From Romanomermis culicivorax (taxonomy: Eukaryota; Nematoda; Enoplea; Mermithida; Mermithidae), in contig CAWUHX010000166.1 in the NCBI GenBank assembly GCA_963922205.1, positions 310,001-374,000 on the forward strand: a DNA stretch of 64,000 bases. Reading direction: 5' to 3'. This document shows positions 1 through 11,064 of the stretch, one piece after another (position 1 is the first letter of the stretch; the number at the start of each line of letters is the position of its first letter). Position numbers and translations under genes: made by a program. The notes beneath the pieces were generated by a model. The model searched no databases and was not told where the DNA came from. It worked only from the letters and a program-made list of their open reading frames with translations.

Positions 1-870
1 AACTTGCATTTTTTCTTTAAAAGCGGTATTAAGTTCTTTAGGCGGCTTTCTAGACTTACCATCAGCTGATAGAGGAACATAAGCTGTTATTAAATAATTT
101 AAAATGTCCGAAAAAACAACCCAAAAATCATTGGTATTAGAGCAATCAGAAAATATGATTGGCCAATCTAAACTATCAAGAAATGAAGACATAGCATTGT
201 AGTTAGCTTTAACAAAATTTGATCATTTGGCGAGCTGTTTTTCGAGGAATTTAAGTTGAGAATAACACGAATAGAAGCATGATCACTATTTGAAAAAGGT
301 TCTAAGATTGAGTTTTCATACATAAGTTCGGTATTTGATGCAAAAACTAAATCAAGAACATTTTGATTTCTAGTAGGTTCTACAATTACTTGTGTCAGGT
401 CGTTTTGATACATAGCGTAAACTAAAGGGAGTTCGTTGGGATCTGGATCAAGCCAGTTTATATTCGGTTCATTAAAGTCGCCAAAAATGAAAGTAGGGTA
501 ATCTGACGAGCAAATTTTTTCAAACAAATCATAAAAGTGTTTCTTTTAAAGCTGTTGTTAAGGAGGGAGGTGAATAAACACGTGCAGTAGATGCATTTAA
601 GTTAATATTGAGACAAATAAAATCGAAATTTTCTAGATTTTCCGATAGTTCAATTTGAGTTCAAAATGCTTTTTAATGAAACAAGCGACTCCGCCACCTC
701 TCTCCCCATTTAGCCTGTCATCGTGAACAACGGTATAATTAGTTTTATTACATAAAGTAAGGCGTTAGTAACTGAGACATTTAACCAGGTTTCTGTGACT
801 AAGATTATATCATATTCGTCTGTATTGAGTAAAAAAGAAAATTCAACTGCAGGAATGAAAATAAAAGCTT
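1..870 (-). pseudogene. LINE endonuclease domain (APE type), broken
   Basis: Minus-strand pieces in different frames give, in order: FLLNTDEYDIILVTETWLN (near 850-780), then a GERGGGVACFIKK motif (near 700), then a 119-codon frame at 168-527. That last frame carries FIFGDFNEPNINWLDPD and, further on, the SNSDHASI motif. GDFN and SDH are the catalytic landmarks of LINE APE endonucleases. Frame shifts separate the three pieces, so the domain is not functional. The 119-codon ORF should not be read as an independent gene. Confidence 0.8.
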
Positions 871-984
871 TTACCGGGGGCTTAATGTCTCAGGCAGAAA
901 CATTGGGAGAATTTTTCGGTTTATAATTATAATTACGGGTGAAACTACTAACCTTAGCACAATGGTTTTAATCTATGTAAAGGT

Positions 985-1416
985 TACTTTCACTCTTGGC
1001 TAATCTTCCTTGCAATTCAGCCTGGAGCTCTCTGGATCATTTTCTCTGGAGGTACGATAAATCGGGGCGCGCTCGTAAATGTTTGTCAATCGAATTTCGG
1101 TGATTTTCGTTGATTAATTTGATGAAGGCGGCTTTTGATTTACTATTATTGCAACATACCTTGAGAAAGTGAGGCTTGTCATCATAGGTCGGGCCGTCAC
1201 GAAAGACCCTGGTTATGTCTTCGGGTCCTACGTCTTCGTTATCCGCCTTTTCGACGATGGCGCAAACTGCGACAAGATCATCAATGGTGTTGTTGACCGG
1301 AAGTCCGAATAAAACAGCGTTGGCCTTTTTTGTCTCGACTTCAAGAGCATCCTTGATTAACGCTTGAAGGTCGGCTGTTGCGTAAAGTGAATGAACGGGG
1401 TTTGCACCACTAGGAA
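985..1416 (-). pseudogene. LINE ORF1 fragment
   Basis: Minus-strand translation from about 1416 stays open for over 100 codons. It contains ATADLQALIKDALEVETKKA, then NAVLFGLP and a region ending in LRARPDLSYLQRK. The phrase 'xxVLFGLP' followed by a charged helical stretch is typical of ORF1 nucleic-acid chaperones of CR1-like LINEs. The frame is broken by a TGA near 1043 and resumes as SRELQAELQGRLAKSESN. This is a decayed copy with no host function implied. Confidence 0.7.
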
Positions 1417-1499
1417 AAACGGGAAATTTTATATTGGGAAACGTATTAAATGTACCTGAAGTTGTATTATTATTTTATATATTCTGTATTATGTATGTA

Positions 1500-2580
1500 T
1501 TATGTATTCTGCACAGTTCATACTTTTTAGGCTCTGTGCAAAATTTTTTTTTTGTTGATTTCTGCACTGGTGCAGAATTTTTTGAGTCACGTGTTTGCTC
1601 ACATTAGATACAAAAAAGATGCATTTTGGTGCATTTTAGAAGGTCATAATCTCAAAATTTTCCGGCGCGTCGCGCTGGTCATAACTATCATTTGTTTCCT
1701 AGCTCGGGCGTGGTTTTCAGCATGTCTGCCTTCATTTATCACTCAATCTTTAATAGTTTACATCATCTTAAATGTATCATCTCATGTTTTAATGGTAATC
1801 TTCAGTATGTTATCCTAATATTCAATGAAGATTCACATTTTTTCCTTGACACATTTTTTGAGGAGGATCAATACGTCAAGTCCGTAAACTTTTTGAAGCG
1901 ATTATTCCTTTCTTAACGTAAAATCAATCCAAAAGCTTCATGGAAGTAGTTTTCAGAAATTTCTCTTCTTACTCGTATCTTTTTGGCCAAGTTCATGAGA
2001 GTTTGCGGATAAATTACTGGTTTTAAAATTTTTCAAATATAAACTTCTAGAAATCACGACTTATGAACACAAAATTCGAGTGTAATTCTTGAAATAAATG
2101 TTCGGAAAATTAATTTTCCAGTGTCGCGGAATGTCAATACGCAAAAAATTTTTCCGGCGCGATCTTTATTGGGCTCTCACTTGTCAACATAGACGACTCA
2201 ACCGTCGATTTCTCATGTAATTCAAAGTCATTATGCTCTTGAATAGCTTGCCGGAAAATTTGTTCCTCAATGCTTGTAGATTAGACTTCGATCAAACTCA
2301 AAAATTTCAAATGTTTCCTCAATTTCAATGAATTAACGGCTCTAAAATACAGCAGAAGGTTTGAAAAACTCAGAAATATATAAATAAAGCGTCTATGAGC
2401 ATTTTTAAGCAAAATACGACTTCGGGAAAATAGGGTAACAAATTTTGACCCATTCTCCCATTTTGGGGAAGAGGTTCTGGGGAAAAACAGTGGTAACAGG
2501 AGAAAACCGCGGTGCAGAAACTTTTTTTGGCGTTTCTGCACTATGCAAAAAGCCCGGTGCAGAAAAAACCCTGATGCGTA
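1500..2580 (-). repeat. Dispersed repeat, copy A (putative LINE 5' region)
   Basis: This is the reverse complement of about 26650-27420, recognisable over at least 700 bp. Shared stretches include the block with CTCATGAA(C/G)TT.G.C, the block with CTTTTGAATTGATTT and the CGGCGC-rich islands. A third, shorter copy lies at 62205-62480. Copy A ends next to the LINE 5' end at 1420, and copy B sits just before LINE reverse-transcriptase sequence at 27600. The simplest reading is a LINE 5' untranslated region or promoter. GTGCAGAAA-type motifs flank this copy near 1505-1580 and 2510-2575. Confidence 0.65.
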
Positions 2581-3165
2581 CTTACTTTCAGCATATTTGC
2601 GTTACGAACATTTAGAAAAACAGAGTATAGTGTAAGATAAATAATATTCTTCACATTTTCGCTGCAATAACAATATTCGATCAGAATTGATTGAAAGTCC
2701 GAATCTGTCAGTTATTTTTTCTTTTTCCTTGTTTAGATATTCCGCAATATTCTGTTGGCTATTTTGAAATCCGACGATCACAGATTATGAAAACAGATTC
2801 AATAGTTTCGATCCTGAGGGCTAGGCACCGTAAGACAACGTTGCCTGAATTCTTATAGAAAAAATCTCGGAAATTCATTTCAGAACTTGCTAATACGAAT
2901 AGAACAATTTTGCTTGCAACACCTGGTCCGTGCATGAGTAGATTTCCAACTTTTTTTCGAATGAATCGAGTAGCTAAAGCTTTCATGCGTCATTAGTCGA
3001 TCATTTGAGATATTATGTGATGTCGATGTATATTTCCATTCTTCTCGCCAACTTCTGAGCACGGTCAACTATATCTGGAATAAGCAATAAAAATGTGAAA
3101 CTTGTAACTGCTATCAGCTAACTATAATTTCTTCGCTTCAACCACATTTTTTCTAATATATTTAG
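2581..3165. other. No gene seen; ends in a 3' splice site
   Basis: This is AT-rich sequence with no convincing coding frame. The last bases form a pyrimidine-rich tract followed by ATATTTAG directly at 3164-3165. That is a 3' splice site touching the start codon of the next gene. An upstream untranslated or coding exon could lie in this stretch, or the site could be a spliced-leader acceptor. Confidence 0.5.
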
Positions 3166-4800
3166 ATGAAGCAACATGAATTTTCGTCTTTGCTTTGCGG
3201 TGACAATAGCAGTCGCGCTGCGAGCGCAAGCGGGTCTGTATCGCCGTCGAACGATTCGTCGTGCTCATCTACGTCGCGTCCTGATCAGCAAAACGGTTAT
3301 CGAATTATTCGAGACGACGAAAAAATGGCCGCCGATCGTGGCTATAAATTGTCGACGTCAGAATCCGACGATTCTAGGAGCGACGGCAGCAATAGCAGCT
3401 CGTCATCGGACGACGACAGCATATCGTTGACGGCCAGTTTACTACGCAGGAAATGTGCAGGTTATAATTTTTTTACTTCATACTTGAGTTTGTGGCAATG
3501 GAAAATGGTCCTACTGTAATCGAAAGCGATGTAAGGTTCTAGTGTCTAAGGTTTACTGCCACAGGCCAAAATGTTACAAAATTGGTGAAAAAATTTCCGC
3601 GAGCCGGGAAAAACTTCCACATTCACGTTTCAGCCGTAAAAATCTGCTAACCGCGTCCGCGTTTAAGACACCGTAATCTGCCAGAATCGACCGAAAAATG
3701 CAGACTCTGGAATCGGTCATCCGCATCCTTATCCGCATTTCAGACACCGCCTGCCGTCTCTAACAGTCCGACACCGATGTTAACATATAACTGAATGAAA
3801 CTCGGTGTCAAGCATACGTGTTCGTAGGGATTTTACTTTGACCCGATGCAGAATTAGTAGATTTTTATGGTTTAGAAAGTTACGGTTGATTTCATTTTTA
3901 CTCTCAAGGTAGCGCTCCAGCAAGTCTCGATTTGTACGGCTTGAACCGTTTTGCTGACTTAATTTCTGCTGCTGGCGATTCGAATATTCACGATGAAAAC
4001 AGTACCAAACAAACTCTGTGCAGAGAAATAGATGAAAAAATGCAGACACATTGCTCATTGGTGAGTAAATTGTATAATTTTTGTACTCCATCAAAGTCAG
4101 AAGCTTTGCTGAGTGTTTACTCATACCCGTGGTACTTACTTATGATAGAAAATTTAAACTTTTCTTAAAGTTGTTCCGAAAATAATTGAGAAACTGTGTT
4201 AAAAAAGTGACTGTTTAGGATTTTTTGCAATAGCTTTTCTCTCAACACTCTGCTTAATCATAAATGCAGCAACATGAAATTCCGGTCGATAATCAATTTA
4301 ACGAACACGCCCATGCCCATTACGCAAACGTGACTTCGGTAGCTCCGCCCTCAGCAACGACTTGGTACAGCCCGCCGCCACCGCGACCTCAGATTTCGAA
4401 CAATCCTTCGCAGTCTCCGATGATGTTTATCAATCCTTGGTACAGCAGCGGTCATTTCGTGCCAAATTACGTTAATCCAACTCCGATGATGGCCACAGCG
4501 CCTTTACCGCTATACTTCCATCCGCCGCCGCCAGTTATGATGTTCTACACGCCGACGGTTTTAACGACACCGATGCCTTATTCAACGATGACGACTCTGC
4601 CGCCAGTTGTCCCGCCTCCCCAGCATCGGACGAATTTGGACGGCGGCGATTGGTGTCATATGTACGGGCCAAAGCAAGATCGAATGCAGGAAAAGGCGAT
4701 GGACAGCAGCAGAAACGCCACCACTATCAGCAGAATTCCAATTTACCGAAATAACGACGCCGTTGAAATTCCGATCACTAGGCTGTCGTACAATAAATAA
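3166..4800 (+). CDS. Ser-rich/Pro-rich protein, unknown function (3 exons)
   Basis: Coding exons 3166-3460, 3909-4060 and 4270-4800 join in frame to 978 nt, or 325 residues. Donors are GTTATA and GTGAGT. The first junction rebuilds a Gly codon and the second is phase 0. The N-terminal exon is acidic and Ser-rich (residues about 15-95, with TSESDDSRSDGSNSSSSSDD). The middle exon reads SLDLYGLNRFADLISAAGDS and may form a short helix. The C-terminal exon is rich in Pro, Met and Tyr (YSPPPPRPQ, PPPPVMMFY), like a disordered RNA- or protein-binding tail. There is no signal peptide, membrane segment or known catalytic motif. A 3' splice site touches the ATG, so an upstream coding exon cannot be ruled out. 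AATAAA occurs at about 4865. I do not recognise the family; it is probably a nuclear or cytoplasmic regulatory protein (inference). Confidence 0.75.
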
Positions 4801-5610
4801 TCACGTTTTTCAATATTTGTTTTACTAAAATCCACGTTGTGAAGCTAACTCTTTATGCTTAATTTAATAAATCATTTCAATTTTTGTCAATTCAATATTC
4901 AAAATTTTAAATTTTATTCTCGAAATGATCGAAACCGTAGCTTAGTGGAAGGACGATCAGTTCGCTCTCCAAAATTTCATATAGGACCGCGATATATACC
5001 GATATTTCTACACGTTCCAAGCAAAAGTCTTCGGAAATAATTAGAAATCAGAGGAAATAATAAATACATGCGGCATGATAAAATGTATAGCATATATTTT
5101 ATTTGAAATGCAAAAAGTGACAAAACTGTCTATTCGAAAATGTTAAAATAAAGCTTTTTGAACTTCTACTCAAAAATTGTTAGTGTTTAGTTGACGTTCC
5201 CAAATCACAAAACACTATGACTGGATTCGTTTTTCCCAATTGAACCTCGAAAAGCAAGATTGACTATATACTACACAACTTCCAGGTTTTCATTTGCATA
5301 GTAGGTGGTCAAACCAAAATTTCCCGAATAAGCACTCTGTTATACCTCATAATGTCTCGCTAGTTAGCGATCTACAAACTAACCTTTAGAATTTTTTGAG
5401 TTAAAAATTTTACAGTAGTAAAAGCCTAGTCATTTTTTAAATTTACAAGCCTTTAAGACAAACTTTTTTGTATTTTCCGTTCACCATTTTCAACATTGCA
5501 GCTTAAACTGCGTGATATTTACATTTCGCGTCTGAGATTATATACTGCCTTTCACTCCGCTTTTTCACCGTTGCGATTTGTCGTCAAATAAGGATCGATT
5601 GTTATCAAAA
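4801..5610. other. Intergenic stretch, no gene seen
   Basis: This is AT-rich sequence between two plus-strand genes. It holds the likely 3' UTR and polyadenylation signal of the upstream gene (AATAAA near 4865) and the presumed promoter of the next gene. No coding frame or clear repeat was found. Confidence 0.4.
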
Positions 5611-8600
5611 ATGTCGAACGATAGGACACCCACGGAATCTATTTCCAATCCACAGGATAAAAATGGTTGGTTATTTCAATTTTTGATGTCAAATGTGTTC
5701 TATTTTTTAAACCATAGCCCCTCGTGAAAGTAACGTGAGTCAAGTGACGACGACCACCACTTCCAGCTTGCAATACAGCGAAAGCCTGACTGGAACGGCA
5801 ACCAAAAGTGGAAGGAGTGAGTTAGACAGCGCTTTACAACGTTAAGTTCTGAATATTTTAATGATAATGGTCAATGACTGATTTCCCCGGGCGAATTTTT
5901 TAAAACTCGCAAAATTTGTTGAATTTTCGTTTTTGCTCCCTTGGATATTTCGATACTTAATCCAGTTTGGTTCCCCTAGTTCGTTAACGTTCACGGCTGG
6001 CGTCTACAGTCAGACAGCTGGCATCTCCAGTTAACGGAAATACAAATTTGTCGTTCGTATTTTCATTCGAGCTACTCTCATCTCGTCAACAGCGATCGAC
6101 GAAGATCGGAGACACCCCAGAAATGCAAACGTAATGTCCCCATAAGAGCGAGAGCCGAAACAGTGAAGATTCTCAGAAGCGCGAATACCCAAAAGAGCGA
6201 TTCTTAAAAGTGTGAATCCCCAAAAGAGCGATTCTCAAAAAAAACGAATCATCCAAGCGATTTTTAATGAAAAAATTTAATTAAAGGCATACAGGGTGCC
6301 CATAAAACAAAAATCTTATACCAATCGAACGGTATAAGTATTTTATGTGCGGTTTGCTGCGCACGTCAGAAAACCTACATACAAACCAAATTATGTAAAG
6401 GATAGTGTTGTTATTGATAATAATATCCAAGTTTGATACATCAATGTGTTTTAGTATCAAAATATCAATACCAAAAATGGTTATGATATCTAGCAAGCTA
6501 CCTGAGTATTAAAAATCAGTTTTGATACTTCGGTATGACACTAATTTTGGTAGGTCACTCGCATTGCCTATGATATTCATATTCATTTTCCGTGTCTCCA
6601 TTACACTGACAAAGGATTTTTTCAGTTAATTTTGTGAACATACATCTCAAAAAAAATTTTTGGTTGAGTTAGTTGTATCACATTTGTACACAAGTTCTTG
6701 TATTTTTTAAATTTTTGTTAATTGTTTTTGTTGTGCTGTTGATTTGAATTTATATTTCTCTTTGGCCCAAATTACAGCACGTGGGTAAAATAAAAGTAAG
6801 GTCGGGCAAGGTAACCTATGTTTAATCCGCCATTTTATCCCATTTTACCTACAGTTTTACTCTTGATTCTATCTATCTTTAACCCGAAGTTTTACTTACG
6901 ATTCTACCCATAATTTTACCCGTCTTTTACCAACGATTTTACCCATGTTTAACTTGAAAATTTACCCGACTTTTTAAGTTTTCGTATTACAGAACGTATG
7001 AAGTGGCGAGTTACCCCACCCACCATTTATATATATATATGTTTTTCATGGTGAGCTTGTTTTTAGTCATATGAACAGGGTATCCCAGAACTAAAATTCC
7101 GATATTTGACAATCGAACATTTCTAACGGTTCAAAGCAGTAGCTCTAATGAATATGCGCTACTTACCCAATTATGTGAGTCATAAGCTCATGCTCCTGTA
7201 ACGGCAGCTATCCTGAAATAATTCTTATGCCTTTGTGTGCAGGAATAAAATTCACGCAAGGGAATTTTCTGATAGGATTCCGTTGAGCGTAAGGAGTATT
7301 GATTTGCTTAATAATCACTATTTACAATTCGCCATGCGCCAGAGTGATGAACTCACTGTGTTTTTTGATTGCAACCTTTAATATCACAAGACAGGCCATA
7401 TTTTATATTTTTAAGATTTTCTGCTAAGCACTATGTCATATAAGACTGAAAATTGTGCAAACGATTTTAAAGACAGCGCTAATTTTTCGATTTACAAGAA
7501 TTTTATAAAAAGACTATGGTGCATTTCGGTTGCTATACCATAGATAGTATTTGTTTTGTAACGTTAGGCAGGGTAAGTAGCGCAGCCTCAAGAGTGAGGG
7601 ACGTGGGGAAGTTTGACCCCCAGCAGATTTTTATTGACCCCCAGCAGATTCTTGCTGACCCCCAGCAGATTTGACTCCCTTAGCAATGATTGAGGAGTTG
7701 ACGAAGGAAAATGATCAAGAGAGAAGAGAAAGTCGTCATGAAAATGGAAATGATGCTGTGGTTTAGCAATTTTAAGAAAGCATACTTGATTCCAAAAGAG
7801 TAACATTAAAAGTTCAAAAAGTGCAGTCTAGGCAAATTATTTAATATATCTGACTAATATATTTGTAAGAATATGCTGTTTGGATGTTAGAAAACCTTTC
7901 TAAGACCTTTCTTTTCGTTATAAAGAATGAAAAAAAAATTTCTATTCCACCCCCCGTCCTGGCTGACCCCCAGCAGAATTTGCATGCTGTGCATGTATGG
8001 CTAGAAGGTGCAACGGGAGTCGCAGGTGACGGGGTACTGCAGGTAGGAAACGCTACTGTTTACCTCCACCTTGTACGTCACAGAGCATATCACATAAAGT
8101 GACTGCACGTAGATCATGAGAGAGACGTCAGAAATCCTAGTCCTGGAAAGGGCCTTGTGGAGAGCTGGAACCTTAGTCCTAATGGGAAGTCTCTAGGAAG
8201 GGAAACTGGATAGGTGACTGAAGGGGTAAACTGGAGTAGGAGGGAGAAGGAACGGGGGCCCAACCCTATGTTGTAGCTCATGGAGGAGACTTACCAAAAT
8301 GTTCAAATTAATTCTTTATCAATATATAAAAAGACGATGTTGGCCTAAGGCGCTTCAACTTGATCCGAACTCTGTAGTATCGAAATACGAGTTTGGTGGA
8401 ATTTTTCGATAGTATTTTACAAATCAGAATTTCGGAAAACCTCCTTAAAACGGTTATTAATGGGATCAGAAAATTTTTGAAAACGAAGATTTTATAAGAC
8501 TATTAGAGTAGAAAAAGTTCGCATTCAAAACATGCTACAACGAGGATGGCCGAAATTTTTGCACTGCGAGCAAAATAAGACTTTTGTTGAAGACTAAAGC

Positions 8601-11064
8601 CCCTGCTATACTTCGCCGGCCGGCGCCGGTTGCGAGCTGCTATACTTCGTCTTTTCAGTTGACGGCCGGCGCCGGCCGGCGCTGGTTGTCAATTTCGATT
8701 TAATCGAAATTTCTGAACCGGCGCTAGCCGGCGCATATGTTATAACATATATGGTGCGAAAAATGCCTCTTGGTGTTTTATCATTTTTTTCGTAGGTTTG
8801 CAGTAGGTATCTCACGGCCGGCACCGGATGAAGTATAGCAGCAAAAAATATGTAGCCGGCGCCGGCAAAATATTTGAGTCCGGCGACAACCGGCGCCGGC
8901 CGGCACCGGCCGGCACCAGACGTTTACAGTCTTCTATTTTACTATACTTTATCTTACAATTTTCTCTTGAAATTGTCGTATAAAGCGTGTTATTTTAGGT
9001 AAAGAAAAGCGGTCTCGTAGTTCTAGCAAACGTACGAAAACGAAAAGTTCGTCTGGACGTCGACGAAGAAGTTCGAGAAGTGGATCGAAATCGAAATCCA
9101 AGTCCAAGTCCAAATCGAAATCTAACAAAAGAAGCGATCGTCATAGATCGGGAGGCGTTGGCGGTAGCGGCCAAACTACGACGATCACCACCGTTTCGGC
9201 GACCAAAACGAACGAGCACACACCAACGAGCGGCGTTTCATCGGCCTTCGACACGCCCAGTTCGCCCTCTATACTACGACGGTCCGAAGTCGAACCCGTA
9301 CGTTCATTCAATGATTTGTTAATCATTTTGTAATTACTTGTAGACGTTCAATTTATCAGGTAAACCCTTCCATCGATGCACATACAGATCAAGTTCCAGA
9401 AAAAGCCGCCAAAACTATTCTGCAGCCCGTTCAAACTTTTGACGTAAGCATTCACGCTATCGTCTGTTCAACCTTTTTGTTATTTTTTTCTGCTGGAGCA
9501 CACGTATATGAAACTAGAAGTTTGTGAGATTACTCAACTAAAGCCCAGAAGTTTTTTTGAGTTGAAAATTCTATTATATAACCGTAGGGTGTAGACAATT
9601 TTCAAGTCAACACATGGTACATATCTGTCGTTTTCATTTTACGAGCATTTTATAAAAGCAAATACTTTCTGTCAAAAATCTGTGCCAAGTGATTACAACA
9701 ATCAAAATCGAACAAATCTCTTATTTTCGCCGTGCGCAAGAAAGATCTTGATGAATTTTATCTATTGAAGTGTATTTCGCAAGAAAAATTTGCATCTTGC
9801 AAATATCAGCTATTTTATAAGCGTCTTGCGTTTTTACGTTGGCCTTTAGTGTTTCATTCATGGACTCGTGGTTAGTTTTTCTCTATTTTGCCGTGTTACT
9901 TTAATTTTTCTTTTCAGTGACATTTCCTCACTTTCCAGTCTTGCTCTATTTTGCGTTTATTACTTTTAATTTCTCTATGTTTTATTTCCGCGCTTTTGAA
10001 ATTTTTTGGAATATCATCTTTCTTACGAAAAGATGCATTGGCGATAATTGCGTACTTTACGAAAGGCGGAATGTCTATGAGAGCATTTTTCTTCGTCCTG
10101 AAAAATATGGAAATCAATTTAGTGTGGTCCAAACAAGATTGAATGATATTTGATCGTCAAATTGGCATAAAATCAAAATGTGTGAGGGAATACCCGGGCA
10201 TGTTTTTCGTCAAATGCATGCCATATTAAAAGTGGAAAGAAAGTGATATTTCGTATTGTTGCCATTTCTTGCTGAACTATGTGGCATAGGATCGGAAATT
10301 TGGGGGCATATTGTGTAAAAAGTCCTTCAGAAAAGCTTGGTGTAAAGGATCGGTTCTTGTTTATTGTCATCTTTCCATTTACAAGCATTTTATGACAAAC
10401 ATACCATAGGATGCTGATTGACTCAATTACAACCTGGTGACAATTTTATTAGTCATTTTTAAATAACATTTGTAACATTTTATAATAATTACCGTAGGCT
10501 GATTCATGGTCTAGGAGAAGTTTTGGAAATCTTCATCTTTTTGTTATATGATTAAACGTGATTACTGCTGGCTTGCCAAGAATTCTTTTTCTAATCATGG
10601 AAACAGTCGAGAAAAGACTCTAAAGCATCCAAAAGTTTTGTGTTATTTTTGTTTACATGTATTCGTCTATTTTAAGATAAATGCTCGCGTTTCCGCCGTC
10701 ATTGCCAAACGGCCAACGCCGTTTGACGGTGCGAATATGTGCATCTTGTGTCGAAAAGACTACGGCGATCGTTTCCGCGAGAATGAACTCTCTGTCGGTG
10801 AAATATTGACTATGCTCGATCTAATTTTATGCTCCCAAGAATGGACTGCCGTTTTGCCTTGCGAGTGCAGAATTTGCCAAAGTACGTTTGTGAAAAATTT
10901 AAATTCGAATCCCTGTTCGTATATTTTAGAATTTTCTTTTTTTAGAACTGCCGCCGTCGAATCGTTCCCGAGTGGCTTCGGAAGAAGGCTTGAAAAACCG
11001 CGAACAAACTCTGGATCAGATCAGAAACTTTGTCGATCAAAAACGTCGCACTATGCCTTGCTAG
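5611..11064 (+). CDS. RS-tract and Cys-cluster protein, unknown function (6 exons)
   Basis: Exons 5611-5665, 5718-5816, 8999-9297, 9360-9443, 10677-10881 and 10946-11064 sum to 861 nt (286 residues plus TAG). All junctions are consistent: donors GTTGGT, GTGAGT, GTACGT, GTAAGC and GTACGT, with split codons GCC, AGT and AAA. The N-terminus is Thr/Ser-rich. Exon 3 encodes an Arg/Ser/Lys tract (SSGRRRRSSRSGSKSKSKSK), typical of nuclear RNA-processing proteins. Exon 5 encodes a compact region with two Cys pairs (CILC, then CECRIC about 40 residues later) around helical sequence, probably a zinc-binding fold. The last exon is charged and helical (EEGLKNREQTLDQIRNF) and ends in TMPC. There is no signal or membrane segment. 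The 3.2-kb second intron is full of repeats. I do not recognise the family. A nuclear role is inferred only from the RS-like tract. Confidence 0.8.
6100..6260. repeat. Short degenerate tandem repeat in intron
   Basis: Units resembling CCCAAAAGAGCGATTCTTAA recur about five times with changes across this stretch. It lies in intron 2 of the RS-tract gene. Confidence 0.5.
6785..6980. repeat. Degenerate TTTTACCC-type repeat
   Basis: Units of the type GATTTTACCCATG recur several times in a row (TTTTACCTAC, TTTTACTTAC, TTTTACCCGTC, TTTTACCAACG). This is low-complexity intronic sequence. Confidence 0.5.
7391..7525 (-). mobile_element. Decayed MITE, TATAGTCTG family
   Basis: Retains the core order of the family (CTGCTAAGC, ACTGAAAATTGTG, TTTTATAAAAAGACTAT) in the reverse orientation relative to the copy at 12661. 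It is shortened and diverged. Confidence 0.45.
7610..7990 (+). repeat. CTGACCCCCAGCAGATT repeat cluster
   Basis: Three near-identical units of about 25 bp containing GACCCCCAGCAGATT lie at about 7614-7675. A further copy is at about 7960-7985. Related GC-rich strings in inverted arrangement occur at 46040-46120 and 61240-61290. They probably mark the ends of a small mobile element. Confidence 0.5.
8600..8930. repeat. GCCGGCGCCGGC palindrome cluster
   Basis: Runs of CCGGCCGGCGCCGG stand out from the AT-rich intron. They are arranged around an inverted pair (GCTGCTATACTTCGTC near 8635 and GATGAAGTATAGCAGC near 8829). Inside are further perfect palindromes (TTTCGATTTAATCGAAA near 8693). It looks like a small foldback element with CpG-dense arms. 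Confidence 0.6.
10190..10430. mobile_element. Decayed MITE, TATAGTCTG family
   Basis: Carries family landmarks: AAAGTGGAAAGAAAGTGATATT, TTTCTTGCTGAACTATGTGGC, then CATTTACAAGCATTTTATGA near the far end. It matches the copies at 25295 and 45231. It lies in intron 4 of the RS-tract gene. Confidence 0.55.

Larger units (their letters stand above)
1..1420 (-). mobile_element. LINE (non-LTR retrotransposon), 5' half, cut by the window edge
   Basis: Read on the minus strand from about 1416 leftward, this shows the start of a two-ORF LINE. First comes an ORF1-like region, then an apurinic-type endonuclease domain that runs off the left edge. The order (ORF1, endonuclease, then reverse transcriptase outside the window) is that of CR1/L2/Jockey-type LINEs. 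In-frame stops and frame changes in both parts mean this copy is dead. A dispersed repeat at about 1500-2580 lies directly on its 5' side. The element assignment is firm; the clade is not resolved. Confidence 0.85.

Noticed and set aside
168..527. 119-codon minus-strand ORF as a host gene
   Set aside because: GDFN and SDH motifs and flanking LINE sequence show it is part of a retrotransposon endonuclease.
9300..9322. Read-through end of the RS-tract exon (to the TAA at about 9331)
   Set aside because: A good GTACGT donor at 9298 and a phase-0 continuation through three further exons with coding character make splicing much more likely.
9344..9359. Alternative acceptor TTGTAG at 9343 for exon 4 of the RS-tract gene
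   Set aside because: It shifts the frame by one against both neighbours. The TTATCAG acceptor at 9359 keeps phase 0.
10548..10676. Upstream extension of the frame containing the Cys-cluster exon
   Set aside because: The frame is open by chance in the intron. A TTTTAAG acceptor at 10676 gives a phase-0 join with the previous exon.
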